DNA of 64,000 nt. It comes from Leifsonia sp. ZF2019 (lineage in GTDB: Bacteria; Actinomycetota; Actinomycetes; Actinomycetales; Microbacteriaceae). Positions 9,626 through 17,235 of the stretch are shown here, in pieces. Where the stretch lies: positions 1,612,001 through 1,676,000 of the forward strand of contig NZ_CP065037.1 in NCBI RefSeq assembly GCF_019924635.1, read 5' to 3'. The notes beneath the pieces were generated by a model, which worked only from the letters and a program-made list of their open reading frames with translations, was not told where the DNA came from and ran no database searches. A program made the translations under genes and the position numbers. Position 1 is the first letter of the stretch; each line of letters opens with the position of its first letter.

Positions 9626-9632
9626 AACCGCC
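9601..9632 (-). repeat. Right terminal inverted repeat of the IS30 element
   Basis: This end is the inverted counterpart of 8351-8384 and overlaps the last codons and stop of the transposase gene, which is common in compact insertion sequences. It is followed directly by the TGC duplication at 9633-9635. Confidence 0.85.
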
Positions 9633-9646
9633 TGCGCGAATCGCGA

Positions 9647-9661
9647 CATTTGGTCCAAATG
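9647..9661. promoter_or_regulatory. Palindrome related to the one at 8321-8337
   Basis: CATTTGG-T-CCAAATG is a perfect 7-1-7 palindrome between the IS30 right end and the 3' end of the GAF-regulator gene. It matches the palindrome at 8321-8337 as CATTYGG-W-CCRAATG. With the IS and one duplication copy removed, the two centres would lie 40 bp apart, close to four helical turns. This suggests a pair of operator sites split by the transposon. Confidence 0.5.
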
Positions 9662-9674
9662 GTGGGGGGTGCTC

Positions 9675-10889
9675 TCAGCGCTCGAGGGCGAGGAGCCGCG
9701 CGACGACCTGGGCGCGGCGCGGTGAGTGCGGCGGCAGCGCCTGCAGCGCAGCGCGCCAGATCTCGTCGTCGGCCGACCCGCGCTCGGTCTCGCCCCAGGC
9801 GATCAGCAGATCGGCGGACCCCGACTCCAGCAGCGCCTCCCGCAGCCGGGCGACCACATCCTCCCGCAGCTCCTCGAGCCCCGGGGCGTCGGAGCCGGGG
9901 AGCGGGCCGCCGCCGTACGCGGCGACCGCCGCCCGGTGCGCGCCGCGCCGTTGCAGGTCGACCACCCCGCCAAGATCCGTCTCCAGCGGAGCGGCGAGCC
10001 GGTACGGCCGCGCGAGCGGCCCGAGCTCGGGAGCGACGCCCGCGAGCGCTCGCCGCAGGCGCACCATCTCGGCACGCAGGGTCACGATGCTGCGCGGGTC
10101 GCCGTACACGAGCTCGGCGAGGCGCTCGGCCGAGAGCCCGTCCCGGTGCCAGGCCAGAAGGGTGAGCAGCTCGCTGTGCCGGCTGCTCAAGGTCCCCGAG
10201 CGTCCGCTCGTGCCCGTGAGCTCCCCGGTGTCTCGGCCCAGCACCCGCAGCGACGGGATCGCCGGGCGCGGCCGTTCGCGCCGGCCGCGGCCTCCCGCGC
10301 TCGCCTCCCGCAGCCGGGCGATCAGCAGTTCGCGCTCCACCGCGGCCACCGTCGCCTCCAGCATCGGCAGGACGTGCGGCGCCGCGACCTGGTCGCCTCC
10401 GGTCACGTCCAGCACCCCGATGATCTCGCCCGTCTCGGGGTCGTGGACGGGCACGGCCGTGCAACTCCACGGCTTCACCTCGAACGAGAAGTGCTCCGAC
10501 CCGCGGATCTGCACGCCGCCGCCGATGGCCAACGCCGTTCCCGGCGCCGAGGTGCCCACGTCGCCTTCGGCCCAGGCCGCCCCGGGGACGAACAGCATCC
10601 CCTCCGCCTGCCGGCGCAGCACGGGGTCGCCCTCCACCCAAAGCAGGCGCCCGCGCGCGTCGCCCACAGCGACCACCACGCGGCTGTCCGGCTCGGCGTC
10701 GCGCACCAGCAGCTGACGGATGACGGGGAGCGCCGCCGCGATGGGATGCGCACGACGCGCGTCCTCGAGCCCGGGCCCGTCGAGCACCAGCGGAGCGCTC
10801 ACCCGCTCGGGGTCGAGGCGGGCCCGTTCGGCGCGCCGCCACGACGCGCCCACGAGCGGGCGCACACTGCGCGAGACTCCCTCGTCCAT
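9675..10889 (-). CDS. GAF domain-containing transcriptional regulator
   Basis: This 404-residue protein has a GAF-like sensor region at about residues 60-190 (VVVAVGDARGRLLWVEGD, then DPETGEIIGVLDVTGG). The C-terminal part resembles a winged helix-turn-helix (residues 245-325: RHSELLTLLAWHRDGLSAERLAE, then LRAEMVRLRRAL). Proteins of this build are often encoded next to actinobacterial aldehyde dehydrogenase/DUF779 operons and probably sense an aldehyde-related signal (inference). The gene points toward that operon but is now separated by the IS30 element. The start was set at ATG 10889, diverging from the kinase gene with 32 bases between. Confidence 0.78.
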   Translation of the reverse strand: MDEGVSRSVRPLVGASWRRAERARLDPERVSAPLVLDGPGLEDARRAHPIAAALPVIRQLLVRDAEPDSRVVVAVGDARGRLLWVEGDPVLRRQAEGMLFVPGAAWAEGDVGTSAPGTALAIGGGVQIRGSEHFSFEVKPWSCTAVPVHDPETGEIIGVLDVTGGDQVAAPHVLPMLEATVAAVERELLIARLREASAGGRGRRERPRPAIPSLRVLGRDTGELTGTSGRSGTLSSRHSELLTLLAWHRDGLSAERLAELVYGDPRSIVTLRAEMVRLRRALAGVAPELGPLARPYRLAAPLETDLGGVVDLQRRGAHRAAVAAYGGGPLPGSDAPGLEELREDVVARLREALLESGSADLLIAWGETERGSADDEIWRAALQALPPHSPRRAQVVARLLALER

Positions 10890-10921
10890 GCGCAGATCGT
10901 ACGCCGCGTAGCCTGGAACGC

Positions 10922-11689
10922 GTGCAGACCATCGTGAAGGAGCGCCGTGACGCGCCCGACCGGTTCTTCGAGGCGGAGGCCGCGGGACTCGCCTGGCTCG
11001 CCGCCGCCGAGAGCGAGGGTGGAGCGCGCGTCGTGCGGGTCGCGAGCGTCGCCCCCGGACGGATCGAGCTCGAGCGCATCGCCGAGGCGCACCCCTCGGC
11101 CGGGGCCGCGCGCGACCTCGGCGCCGGGCTCGCCGCGACCCACGCCGCCGGCGCCGACGCGTTCGGCGCGCCTCCGGACGGGTGGGGCGGTCCGCTCTAC
11201 ATCGGACGCCGTACGCTCCCGATCGCCCATGAGACGTCCTGGGGCCGGTTCTACGCCCGTGATCGCATCCGGCCGTACCTCGACGTCGCCGTGGAGGCCG
11301 GCACCGTGACGGCATCGCAGCTCCCCGTCATCCGGGCGGCCGTCGAGCGCGTCGAGTCCGGCGAGCTCGACGACGACGAGGCGCCCGCCCGCCTCCACGG
11401 CGACCTGTGGAACGGCAACGTGCTCTGGTCGCCGCATGGCGCCGTGCTCATCGACCCGGCCGCGCACGGCGGACACCGCGAGACCGATCTCGCGATGCTG
11501 GCGCTCTTCGGTGCCCCTTTCCTCGACGACATCGTGGCGGGGTACGACGCCGCGCGCCCGCTGCGTGCGGGCTGGCGCGCGCGTCTCCCGCTGCACCAGC
11601 TGCACCCGCTCGCGGTGCATGCGGCCGGCCACGGCCCGGCCTACGGCGCCGCGCTCGCCGACGCGTCGCGGGCGACCCTGGCGCTCTGA
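10922..11689 (+). CDS. Fructosamine kinase family protein
   Basis: This 255-residue protein belongs to the fructosamine-3-kinase/aminoglycoside phosphotransferase fold. The catalytic loop HGDLWNGN lies at about residue 160 and the metal-binding IDPAAHGGHRETDLAM follows at about 180. Bacterial relatives phosphorylate ribulosamines or fructosamines on glycated proteins, a deglycation repair step; the substrate here is unproven. The start is GTG 10922 with no ribosome site. A TAGCCT box seven bases upstream (10909-10914) suggests a leaderless transcript. Confidence 0.85.
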   Translation: MQTIVKERRDAPDRFFEAEAAGLAWLAAAESEGGARVVRVASVAPGRIELERIAEAHPSAGAARDLGAGLAATHAAGADAFGAPPDGWGGPLYIGRRTLPIAHETSWGRFYARDRIRPYLDVAVEAGTVTASQLPVIRAAVERVESGELDDDEAPARLHGDLWNGNVLWSPHGAVLIDPAAHGGHRETDLAMLALFGAPFLDDIVAGYDAARPLRAGWRARLPLHQLHPLAVHAAGHGPAYGAALADASRATLAL

Positions 11690-11724
11690 TCCGCCCCATC
11701 CGCCGCCGAAGCGGCCTCGACTGA

Positions 11725-11760
11725 TAGGATGCTGGGTGGTCGGCCGTGCGCCGGCCGACC
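11725..11760 (+). promoter_or_regulatory. pnp: pnp promoter candidate and 5' leader hairpin
   Basis: A TAGGAT -10 candidate (11725-11730) is followed within eight bases by a perfect 9-bp stem with a five-base loop (11738-11746 with 11752-11760). The hairpin would sit at the very 5' end of a leader of about 245 bases. In E. coli a leader stem-loop cut by RNase III mediates PNPase autoregulation. A comparable role here is only an analogy. Nothing else recognisable lies in the rest of the leader (11761-11982). Confidence 0.4.
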
Positions 11761-11982
11761 GGAGCAGGCCGGCAGGAGCTGGTCCTCGGTGGTGGTATCC
11801 GGATGCCCGCGACGACAGCGTCGACGGAGCAGCCGTGTATTTCTACTGATGGCCAGACGGGCTCAGCCCACGCATTCGCCTGGGATGCCGCGTACACGCA
11901 CAACTGTGTCGAACTGCCTGCTCGCTCCTTGGAGAGTCGCGCCCACACGGGGCCGCGACGTTAAACAAAGGAGAAAGACCTC

Positions 11983-14277
11983 TTGGAAGGTCCCGAAATC
12001 AAGTTCGCCGAAGCCGTGCTCGACAACGGCCGCTTCGGCACCCGCACCGTCCGGTTCGAGACCGGACGCCTCGCCCAGCAGGCGCAGGGCGCCGTCGCCG
12101 CGTACCTCGACGAGGAGACGATGCTGCTGAGCGCGACGAGCGCCAGCAAGCACCCGAAGGACAACTTCGACTTCTTCCCGCTGACCGTCGACGTGGAAGA
12201 GCGCTCGTACGCTGCCGGCAAGATCCCCGGCTCGTTCTTCCGCCGTGAGGGCCGCCCCTCGACCGAGGCGATCCTCGTCTGCCGTCTGATCGACCGCCCG
12301 CTGCGCCCGTCGTTCGTCGACGGCCTCCGCAACGAGGTGCAGATCGTCATCACCGTCCTGAGCATCGCTCCCGACGAGTTCTACGACGCGCTCGCCATCA
12401 ACGCGGCCAGCGCCTCGACGCAGATCTCCGGCCTGCCGTTCTCCGGCCCGATCGCGGGTGTGCGCCTGGCCCTCATCCCCGGCAACGGACAGCACGAGGA
12501 CCAGTGGATCGCCTTCCCGAAGGCGTCGCAGCTCGAGGAGGCCGTGTTCGACCTCGTCGTCGCGGGCCGCGTGCTCACCAACGAGGACGGCTCCGAGGGC
12601 GACGTCGCGATCATGATGGTCGAGGCCGAAGCCACCGAGAACAGCTGGAACCTCATCCAGGGCGGCGCCGTCAAGCCCAGCGAAGAGGTCGTGGCGCAGG
12701 GCCTGGAGGCGGCGAAGCCGTTCATCCGCCAGCTCGTCGGCGCCCAGACCGTGCTCGCCTCGCAGTCCGCGAAGGCGATCGCCGACTACCCGGTGTTCCT
12801 GCCCTACTCGCAGAACACCTACGACAACGTCGCCGGTCTCGCCTACGACGAGCTCGTGAACGTCTACCAGATCGCCGACAAGATCGAGCGCCAGAACGCC
12901 GACGACGCCCTCAAGGAGCGCGTCAAGGTCGCCCTCACCGAGAAGGTGGAGGCCGGCGTGCTCGACGCGGAGGTCCTCACCCAGTTCTCCGCGGCGTACA
13001 AGTCGGTCTCGAAGGTGGTCATGCGCGGTCGTGTGCTGCGCGAGGGCATCCGCATCGACGGCCGCGGCCTGACCGACATCCGTCCGCTCGACGCCGAGGT
13101 GCAGGTCATCCCGCGCGTCCACGGCTCGGCGATCTTCCAGCGCGGCGAGACCCAGATCCTGGGCGTCACCACGCTGAACATGCTCAAGATGGAGCAGCAG
13201 ATCGACTCGCTCTCGCCGGTCACCAAGAAGCGCTACCTGCACCACTACAACTTCCCGCCCTACTCGACCGGTGAGACCGGTCGTGTTGGCTCGCCGAAGC
13301 GTCGCGAGATCGGGCACGGCTTCCTCGCCGAGCGCGCCCTCGTGCCGGTGCTGCCGAGCCGCGAGGAGTTCCCGTACGCGATCCGTCAGGTGTCCGAGGC
13401 CCTCGGCTCCAACGGCTCGACCTCGATGGGCTCCGTCTGTGCCTCCACCCTCTCGCTGCTGAACGCCGGCGTGCCGCTGCGCGCCCCGGTCGCAGGCATC
13501 GCGATGGGCCTGATCTCGGACGTCGTCGACGGTGAGACCCGCTACGCGGCGCTCACCGACATCCTGGGCGCGGAGGACGCGCTCGGTGACATGGACTTCA
13601 AGGTCGCGGGCACCAGCGAGTTCGTCACCGCCATCCAGCTCGACACCAAGCTCGACGGCATCCCGTCGTCGGTCCTGGCAGGCGCGCTGACCCAGGCGAA
13701 GGACGCCCGCACCACGATCCTCAGCGTCCTGAACGCGGCGATCGACACGCCCGACGAGATGGCCCCGACCGCGCCCCGCGTGATCTCGGTCCAGATCCCG
13801 GTCGACAAGATCGGCGAGCTGATCGGCCCGAAGGGCAAGACGATCAACGCCATCCAGGACGAGACCGGCGCCGACATCTCCATCGAGGAGGACGGCACCG
13901 TCTACATCGGCGCCGTCGACGGACCGTCGGCCGAGGCCGCCCGCGCGCAGGTCAACGCGATCGCGAACCCGACCAACCCGGAGATCGGCGAGCAGTTCCT
14001 CGGAACCGTCGTCAAGATCGCCGCGTTCGGCGCGTTCGTCTCGCTCCTGCCGGGCAAGGACGGCCTGCTGCACATCTCCGAGGTGCGCAAGCTCGCCGGT
14101 GGCAAGCGCGTCGAGAACGTCGAGGACGTGCTCGGGGTCGGCCAGAAGATCCTCGTGGAGATCACCAAGATCGACGACCGCGGCAAGCTCTCGCTCGCCC
14201 CGGTGATCGCGGACGAGGCCGATACGCACGGCCGCGACGCCGCGTCCGAGGGCCCCTCGGAGCCCGCGGAGGGCTGA
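11983..14277 (+). CDS. pnp: Polyribonucleotide nucleotidyltransferase (PNPase)
   Basis: This 764-residue enzyme degrades RNA 3' to 5' by phosphorolysis and can add tails. Two RNase PH domains fill roughly the first 560 residues, with the conserved GETQ.LGVTTL and [11 protein letters not shown] in the second. A KH domain starts near residue 606 ([16 protein letters not shown]) and an S1 domain runs from about 672 ([17 protein letters not shown]). The start codon is an unusual TTG at 11983, supported by AAAGGAG at 11967-11973 and the family N terminus [16 protein letters not shown] hairpin terminator follows at 14297-14333. Confidence 0.97.
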   Translation: MEGPEIKFAEAVLDNGRFGTRTVRFETGRLAQQAQGAVAAYLDEETMLLSATSASKHPKDNFDFFPLTVDVEERSYAAGKIPGSFFRREGRPSTEAILVCRLIDRPLRPSFVDGLRNEVQIVITVLSIAPDEFYDALAINAASASTQISGLPFSGPIAGVRLALIPGNGQHEDQWIAFPKASQLEEAVFDLVVAGRVLTNEDGSEGDVAIMMVEAEATENSWNLIQGGAVKPSEEVVAQGLEAAKPFIRQLVGAQTVLASQSAKAIADYPVFLPYSQNTYDNVAGLAYDELVNVYQIADKIERQNADDALKERVKVALTEKVEAGVLDAEVLTQFSAAYKSVSKVVMRGRVLREGIRIDGRGLTDIRPLDAEVQVIPRVHGSAIFQRGETQILGVTTLNMLKMEQQIDSLSPVTKKRYLHHYNFPPYSTGETGRVGSPKRREIGHGFLAERALVPVLPSREEFPYAIRQVSEALGSNGSTSMGSVCASTLSLLNAGVPLRAPVAGIAMGLISDVVDGETRYAALTDILGAEDALGDMDFKVAGTSEFVTAIQLDTKLDGIPSSVLAGALTQAKDARTTILSVLNAAIDTPDEMAPTAPRVISVQIPVDKIGELIGPKGKTINAIQDETGADISIEEDGTVYIGAVDGPSAEAARAQVNAIANPTNPEIGEQFLGTVVKIAAFGAFVSLLPGKDGLLHISEVRKLAGGKRVENVEDVLGVGQKILVEITKIDDRGKLSLAPVIADEADTHGRDAASEGPSEPAEG

Positions 14278-14296
14278 GCCCCGCTCTGATCGCAGC

Positions 14297-14333
14297 CGAA
14301 GGCCGCGTCGACGACTGGTCGGCGCGGCCTTCG
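14297..14333 (+). terminator. pnp: pnp intrinsic terminator
   Basis: A 16-bp inverted repeat with one mismatch (14297-14312 with 14318-14333, five-base loop) starts 20 bases after the pnp stop. Confidence 0.72.
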
Positions 14334-14356
14334 TGCATCCCTCCTGACCTGGCGCG

Positions 14357-14420
14357 CCGCCGAGACGGCCAGAAATGGGGCCGAATCCGCCGAGACGGCT
14401 GACTCTGGGCCGCCTCGGCG
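14357..14420. repeat. Short intergenic repeat with inverted ends
   Basis: Thirteen bases, CCGCCGAGACGGC, occur twice 30 bases apart (14357-14369 and 14387-14399), each followed by a related TGGGGCC or TGGGCC. The stretch starts with CGCCGAG and ends with its complement CTCGGCG (14358-14364 and 14414-14420). It lies between the pnp terminator and the end of the Lrp gene. It looks like a copy of a small dispersed intergenic element; no second copy was noticed in this window. Confidence 0.45.
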
Positions 14421-14430
14421 ACCGTCCGGG

Positions 14431-14892
14431 TCAGTCGCGGGTGAGCAGGGGGCGCAGGCGGTAGGGGATGAGCTCGCCCATGTCGAGCGAGGTCTCTGCG
14501 CGGACCACTCCCTCCGTCGACTGGATGGCGCCCGTGATCCGGAAGAGGTCCTCCGCGTCGCGGCTCACAACCCGCAGCAGCAGGTCCGACGCGCCGGACA
14601 GGCCGTGCGCCTCCACGATCTCGGGAATCGCCGAGAGGCGGTCCACGATCGCGGCGAGCTTCTGCTGCTGCACGTGCACCGTGACGTACGCGGCCAGCGG
14701 GTAGCCGGCCGCGCGCACGTCGATGCGCCGCTCGAACGACAGGAAGGCGCCGCTGCGCTCCAGCTCGGCGACGCGCGCCTGCACGGTGTTGCGGCTGAGG
14801 CCGAGCCGGTCGGCGAGGGAGACGTTGGTCGAGCGCGGGTCGTCGGCGAGGGCGACGAGGATGCGGCGGTCGGTGCTGTCGAACGTGCGCAT
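14431..14892 (-). CDS. Lrp/AsnC family transcriptional regulator
   Basis: This 153-residue protein has an N-terminal helix-turn-helix (DRRILVALADDPRSTNVSLADRLGLSRNTVQARVAELE, split here as residues 8-46) and a C-terminal AsnC ligand-binding domain ending in TSLDMGELIPYRLRPLL. Lrp-type proteins sense amino acids or related acids. The start is ATG 14892. The gene diverges from a branched-chain 2-oxo-acid dehydrogenase operon with 184 bases between, so it very likely regulates that operon (BkdR-like, inference) and perhaps itself. Confidence 0.9.
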   Translation of the reverse strand: MRTFDSTDRRILVALADDPRSTNVSLADRLGLSRNTVQARVAELERSGAFLSFERRIDVRAAGYPLAAYVTVHVQQQKLAAIVDRLSAIPEIVEAHGLSGASDLLLRVVSRDAEDLFRITGAIQSTEGVVRAETSLDMGELIPYRLRPLLTRD

Positions 14893-14928
14893 AGTGTGAA
14901 AGGTAGCACCGCCGCCCGCGCCCGGACA

Positions 14929-14941
14929 GTGCAGAGTGCAC
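14929..14941. promoter_or_regulatory. Candidate Lrp operator
   Basis: GTGCA-GAG-TGCAC is a perfect 5-3-5 palindrome in the divergent promoter region, 37 bases from the regulator start and upstream of the candidate promoter of the dehydrogenase operon. Lrp/AsnC proteins commonly bind short imperfect palindromes of about this size. Confidence 0.4.
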
Positions 14942-14958
14942 GGTCGACACGCCGTTGG

Positions 14959-14987
14959 TTGTGCGCCCTGATCGCGCAGCGTAGCCT
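14959..14987 (+). promoter_or_regulatory. Candidate promoter of the 2-oxo-acid dehydrogenase operon
   Basis: TTGTGC (14959-14964) and TAGCCT (14982-14987) are separated by 17 bases, the best hexamer pair in the divergent region. It would start a leader of about 80 bases before GTG 15077. Confidence 0.4.
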
Positions 14988-15076
14988 TCCGAGTGATTCC
15001 GGCAATGAGGCCGGATGCCGGAGCCGGCCGCCACAAGCGCGTCGCTCCGGGCGTGAGAGTGAAGGTTGCGTGAACC

Positions 15077-16228
15077 GTGACGATCGACAATCAGCCTGGT
15101 GTGCACCTCGGCCGCGACGGCGGCCTCGATGACGTCCGCCTCCCCGCGGGCGCCGACACCGTCCAGCTCCTGACCCCGGCAGGGGAGCGGTTGAGCGACG
15201 TGCGGTACGACGCCTGGATCTCGGACATCGGCCCCGACCAACTGCTCGACCTCTACGAAGACATGGTCGTGATCCGCCGCATCGACGCCGAGGCGACCGC
15301 TCTGCAGCGGCAGGGCGAGCTGGGGCTGTGGCCGCCCCTCCTGGGCCAGGAGGCCTCCCAGATCGGGTCGGGGCGCGCCCTGCGCTCGGACGACTTCGTC
15401 TTCTCCAGCTACCGCGAGCACGGCGTCGCCTACTGCCGCGGTGCGGGACTCGTCGACCTGCTGCGCGTCTGGCGCGGATCGGCGCAGAGCGGCTGGAACC
15501 CCTACGACATCAACATGGCGACGCCGCAGGTGATCATCGGCGCGCAGACGCTGCACGCGACGGGATACGCGCTGGGCATCCAGGCCGACGGGACGGACGC
15601 GGTCGCGGTCGCCTACTTCGGCGACGGCGCGACGAGCGAGGGAGACGTCAGCGAGGCGCTCATCTTCGCCGCGACGTATTCCGCGCCTGTCGTGTTCTTC
15701 TGCCAGAACAACCAGTACGCGATCTCGGAGCCGGTCGGCCTGCAGGCTCAGAGGCCGATCGCCGAACGCGCACCCGGGTTCGGAGTGCCGAGCATCCGGG
15801 TCGACGGCAATGACGTCCTCGCCGTCCTCGCCGCGTCGCGTGCGGCGCTCGACCGGGCCCGCTCCGGAGGCGGCCCGACCTTCATCGAGGCGGTCACCTA
15901 CCGCATGGGGCCGCACACGACCGCCGACGATCCCACGCGCTACCGCGACCCTGCGGAGCTCGACGAGTGGCGCGGGCGCGACCCGATCGCGCGTGTCGAG
16001 GCGCACCTGGACGGTCTGGGACGGCTCGACGAGGCCCGTCTGACGGCCATCCAGGAGAAGGCCGACCGGGTCGCCGCGGAGATGCGGGCCGGCTGCCTGG
16101 CGCTGCAGGACCCGGACCCGCTCACCGTCTTCGACAACGTGTACGCCGAACCCCACTCCGGCCTGGCCCGGCAGCGCGATCACTATTCGCGCTACTTGCG
16201 CACCTTCGTCGGGGGCGACGGACGGTGA
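15077..16228 (+). CDS. bkdA: Branched-chain 2-oxo-acid dehydrogenase E1 component, alpha subunit
   Basis: This 383-residue E1-alpha subunit decarboxylates a 2-oxo acid with thiamine diphosphate. The ThDP-binding motif runs from GDGATSEG at about residue 182 to the closing NN near 212. FSSYREHGVAYCRG and the phosphorylation-loop-like YRMGPHTTADDPTRYR are also visible. It heads a three-gene operon with tight overlaps (4 bases to E1-beta). Actinobacterial pyruvate dehydrogenase normally uses a homodimeric AceE, so an alpha/beta E1 with an Lrp neighbour argues for branched-chain oxo acids. The start is GTG 15077. Confidence 0.87.
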   Translation: MTIDNQPGVHLGRDGGLDDVRLPAGADTVQLLTPAGERLSDVRYDAWISDIGPDQLLDLYEDMVVIRRIDAEATALQRQGELGLWPPLLGQEASQIGSGRALRSDDFVFSSYREHGVAYCRGAGLVDLLRVWRGSAQSGWNPYDINMATPQVIIGAQTLHATGYALGIQADGTDAVAVAYFGDGATSEGDVSEALIFAATYSAPVVFFCQNNQYAISEPVGLQAQRPIAERAPGFGVPSIRVDGNDVLAVLAASRAALDRARSGGGPTFIEAVTYRMGPHTTADDPTRYRDPAELDEWRGRDPIARVEAHLDGLGRLDEARLTAIQEKADRVAAEMRAGCLALQDPDPLTVFDNVYAEPHSGLARQRDHYSRYLRTFVGGDGR

Positions 16229-17235
16229 CCGCTCTCACGATGGCGAAGGCCATCAACGCGGGCCTGCGCAAGGCCCTCGCCGACGACCCGCATGTCGTGC
16301 TGATGGGGGAGGACATCGGGACGCTGGGGGGCGTCTTCCGCGTGACGGATGGGCTGCAGACGGAGTTCGGCCCCCGCCGGGTGATGGATTCGCCTCTGGC
16401 CGAGTCGGGCATCCTGGGCACCGCCGTGGGGATGGCCTACCGCGGCTACCGGCCGGTGGTCGAGATCCAGTTCGACGGCTTCGTGTACCCCGCGTTCGAC
16501 CAGATCGTCAGCCAGGTCGCGCGCATGCACTACCGGACCGCCGGCGCCGTGCGGATGCCGATCACGATCCGCGTGCCGTTCGCCGGGGGGATCGGCGCTG
16601 CCGAGCACCACTCCGACTCTCCCGAAGCGTACTTCGCGCACGCGGCGGGGCTGCGGGTGGTGAGCCCCTCTGACCCGCAGGACGCGTACACGCTCATTCA
16701 GCAGGCCATCGCGTCGGACGATCCCGTGCTCTACTTCGAGCCCAAGCGCCGCTACCACGCCAAGGGGGAGGTGGACGAGGAGGCCGCGCTCGCGGACGCC
16801 CGCCCGATGGGGACCGCGCGCGTCGTCGCCGAGGGCGGCGACGTCACGCTGGTCACCTACGGCGGTCTCGTGCAGCTGGCGCGGGATGCGGCCGTGGCGG
16901 CGGGCGACGAGGGCGTCTCGGTCGAGGTCGTCGACCTCCGCTCGCTCTCACCGCTGGACCTGGACACGGTGGTCGCGTCGGTGCGCAAGACCGGCAGACT
17001 GGTCGTCACGCACGAGGCCGCGCTGTCGGGCGGACTCGGCGCGGAGATCTCCGCCTCGATCACGGAACGCTGCTTCTACCACCTCGAGCACGCGCCGGTG
17101 CGGGTGACCGGCCATGACATCCCCTACCCGGCGGCCCGGCTGGAGCACGCACACCTGCCCGACCTGGACCGCATCCTCGACGGCATCGATCGCGCGATGG
17201 ACCGGCCGAACTCGCTCACGGGGGTGGAGGACTGA
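16225..17235 (+). CDS. bkdB: Branched-chain 2-oxo-acid dehydrogenase E1 component, beta subunit
   Basis: This 336-residue transketolase-like beta subunit pairs with E1-alpha to form the alpha2beta2 decarboxylase. Conserved stretches include LMGEDIGTLGGVFRVTDGL, RVMDSPLAESGILGTAVGMA, the EIQFDGFVYPAFDQIVSQ region and AAEHHSDSPEAYFAHAAGL. The C-terminal transketolase domain holds VVDLRSLSPLDLDTV. The start GTG overlaps the E1-alpha stop (GTGA), pointing to translational coupling. The stop overlaps the E2 start by one base. Confidence 0.9.
   Translation: MTALTMAKAINAGLRKALADDPHVVLMGEDIGTLGGVFRVTDGLQTEFGPRRVMDSPLAESGILGTAVGMAYRGYRPVVEIQFDGFVYPAFDQIVSQVARMHYRTAGAVRMPITIRVPFAGGIGAAEHHSDSPEAYFAHAAGLRVVSPSDPQDAYTLIQQAIASDDPVLYFEPKRRYHAKGEVDEEAALADARPMGTARVVAEGGDVTLVTYGGLVQLARDAAVAAGDEGVSVEVVDLRSLSPLDLDTVVASVRKTGRLVVTHEAALSGGLGAEISASITERCFYHLEHAPVRVTGHDIPYPAARLEHAHLPDLDRILDGIDRAMDRPNSLTGVED

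Larger units (their letters stand above)
8351..9632 (+). mobile_element. IS30-family insertion sequence, apparently intact
   Basis: A 1,282-bp element carries one full-length IS30-type transposase and imperfect terminal inverted repeats of about 32-34 bp (8351-8384 and 9601-9632). Both ends read inward as GGnGGTTTC followed by TGGTGAGTGCAACACC. The flanks carry a 3-bp direct duplication TGC (8348-8350 and 9633-9635), in line with the short duplications made by IS30 elements. The element separates the GAF-type regulator gene from the aldehyde dehydrogenase operon it probably controls. Intact ends and frame suggest a fairly recent insertion. Confidence 0.88.

Noticed and set aside
11863..14229. 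A 788-codon open frame on the minus strand opposite pnp
   Set aside because: It is an antisense shadow of the pnp coding sequence caused by high GC at third positions. The translation is a repetitive Asp/Arg/Val-rich string with no domain, and PNPase is certain on the other strand.
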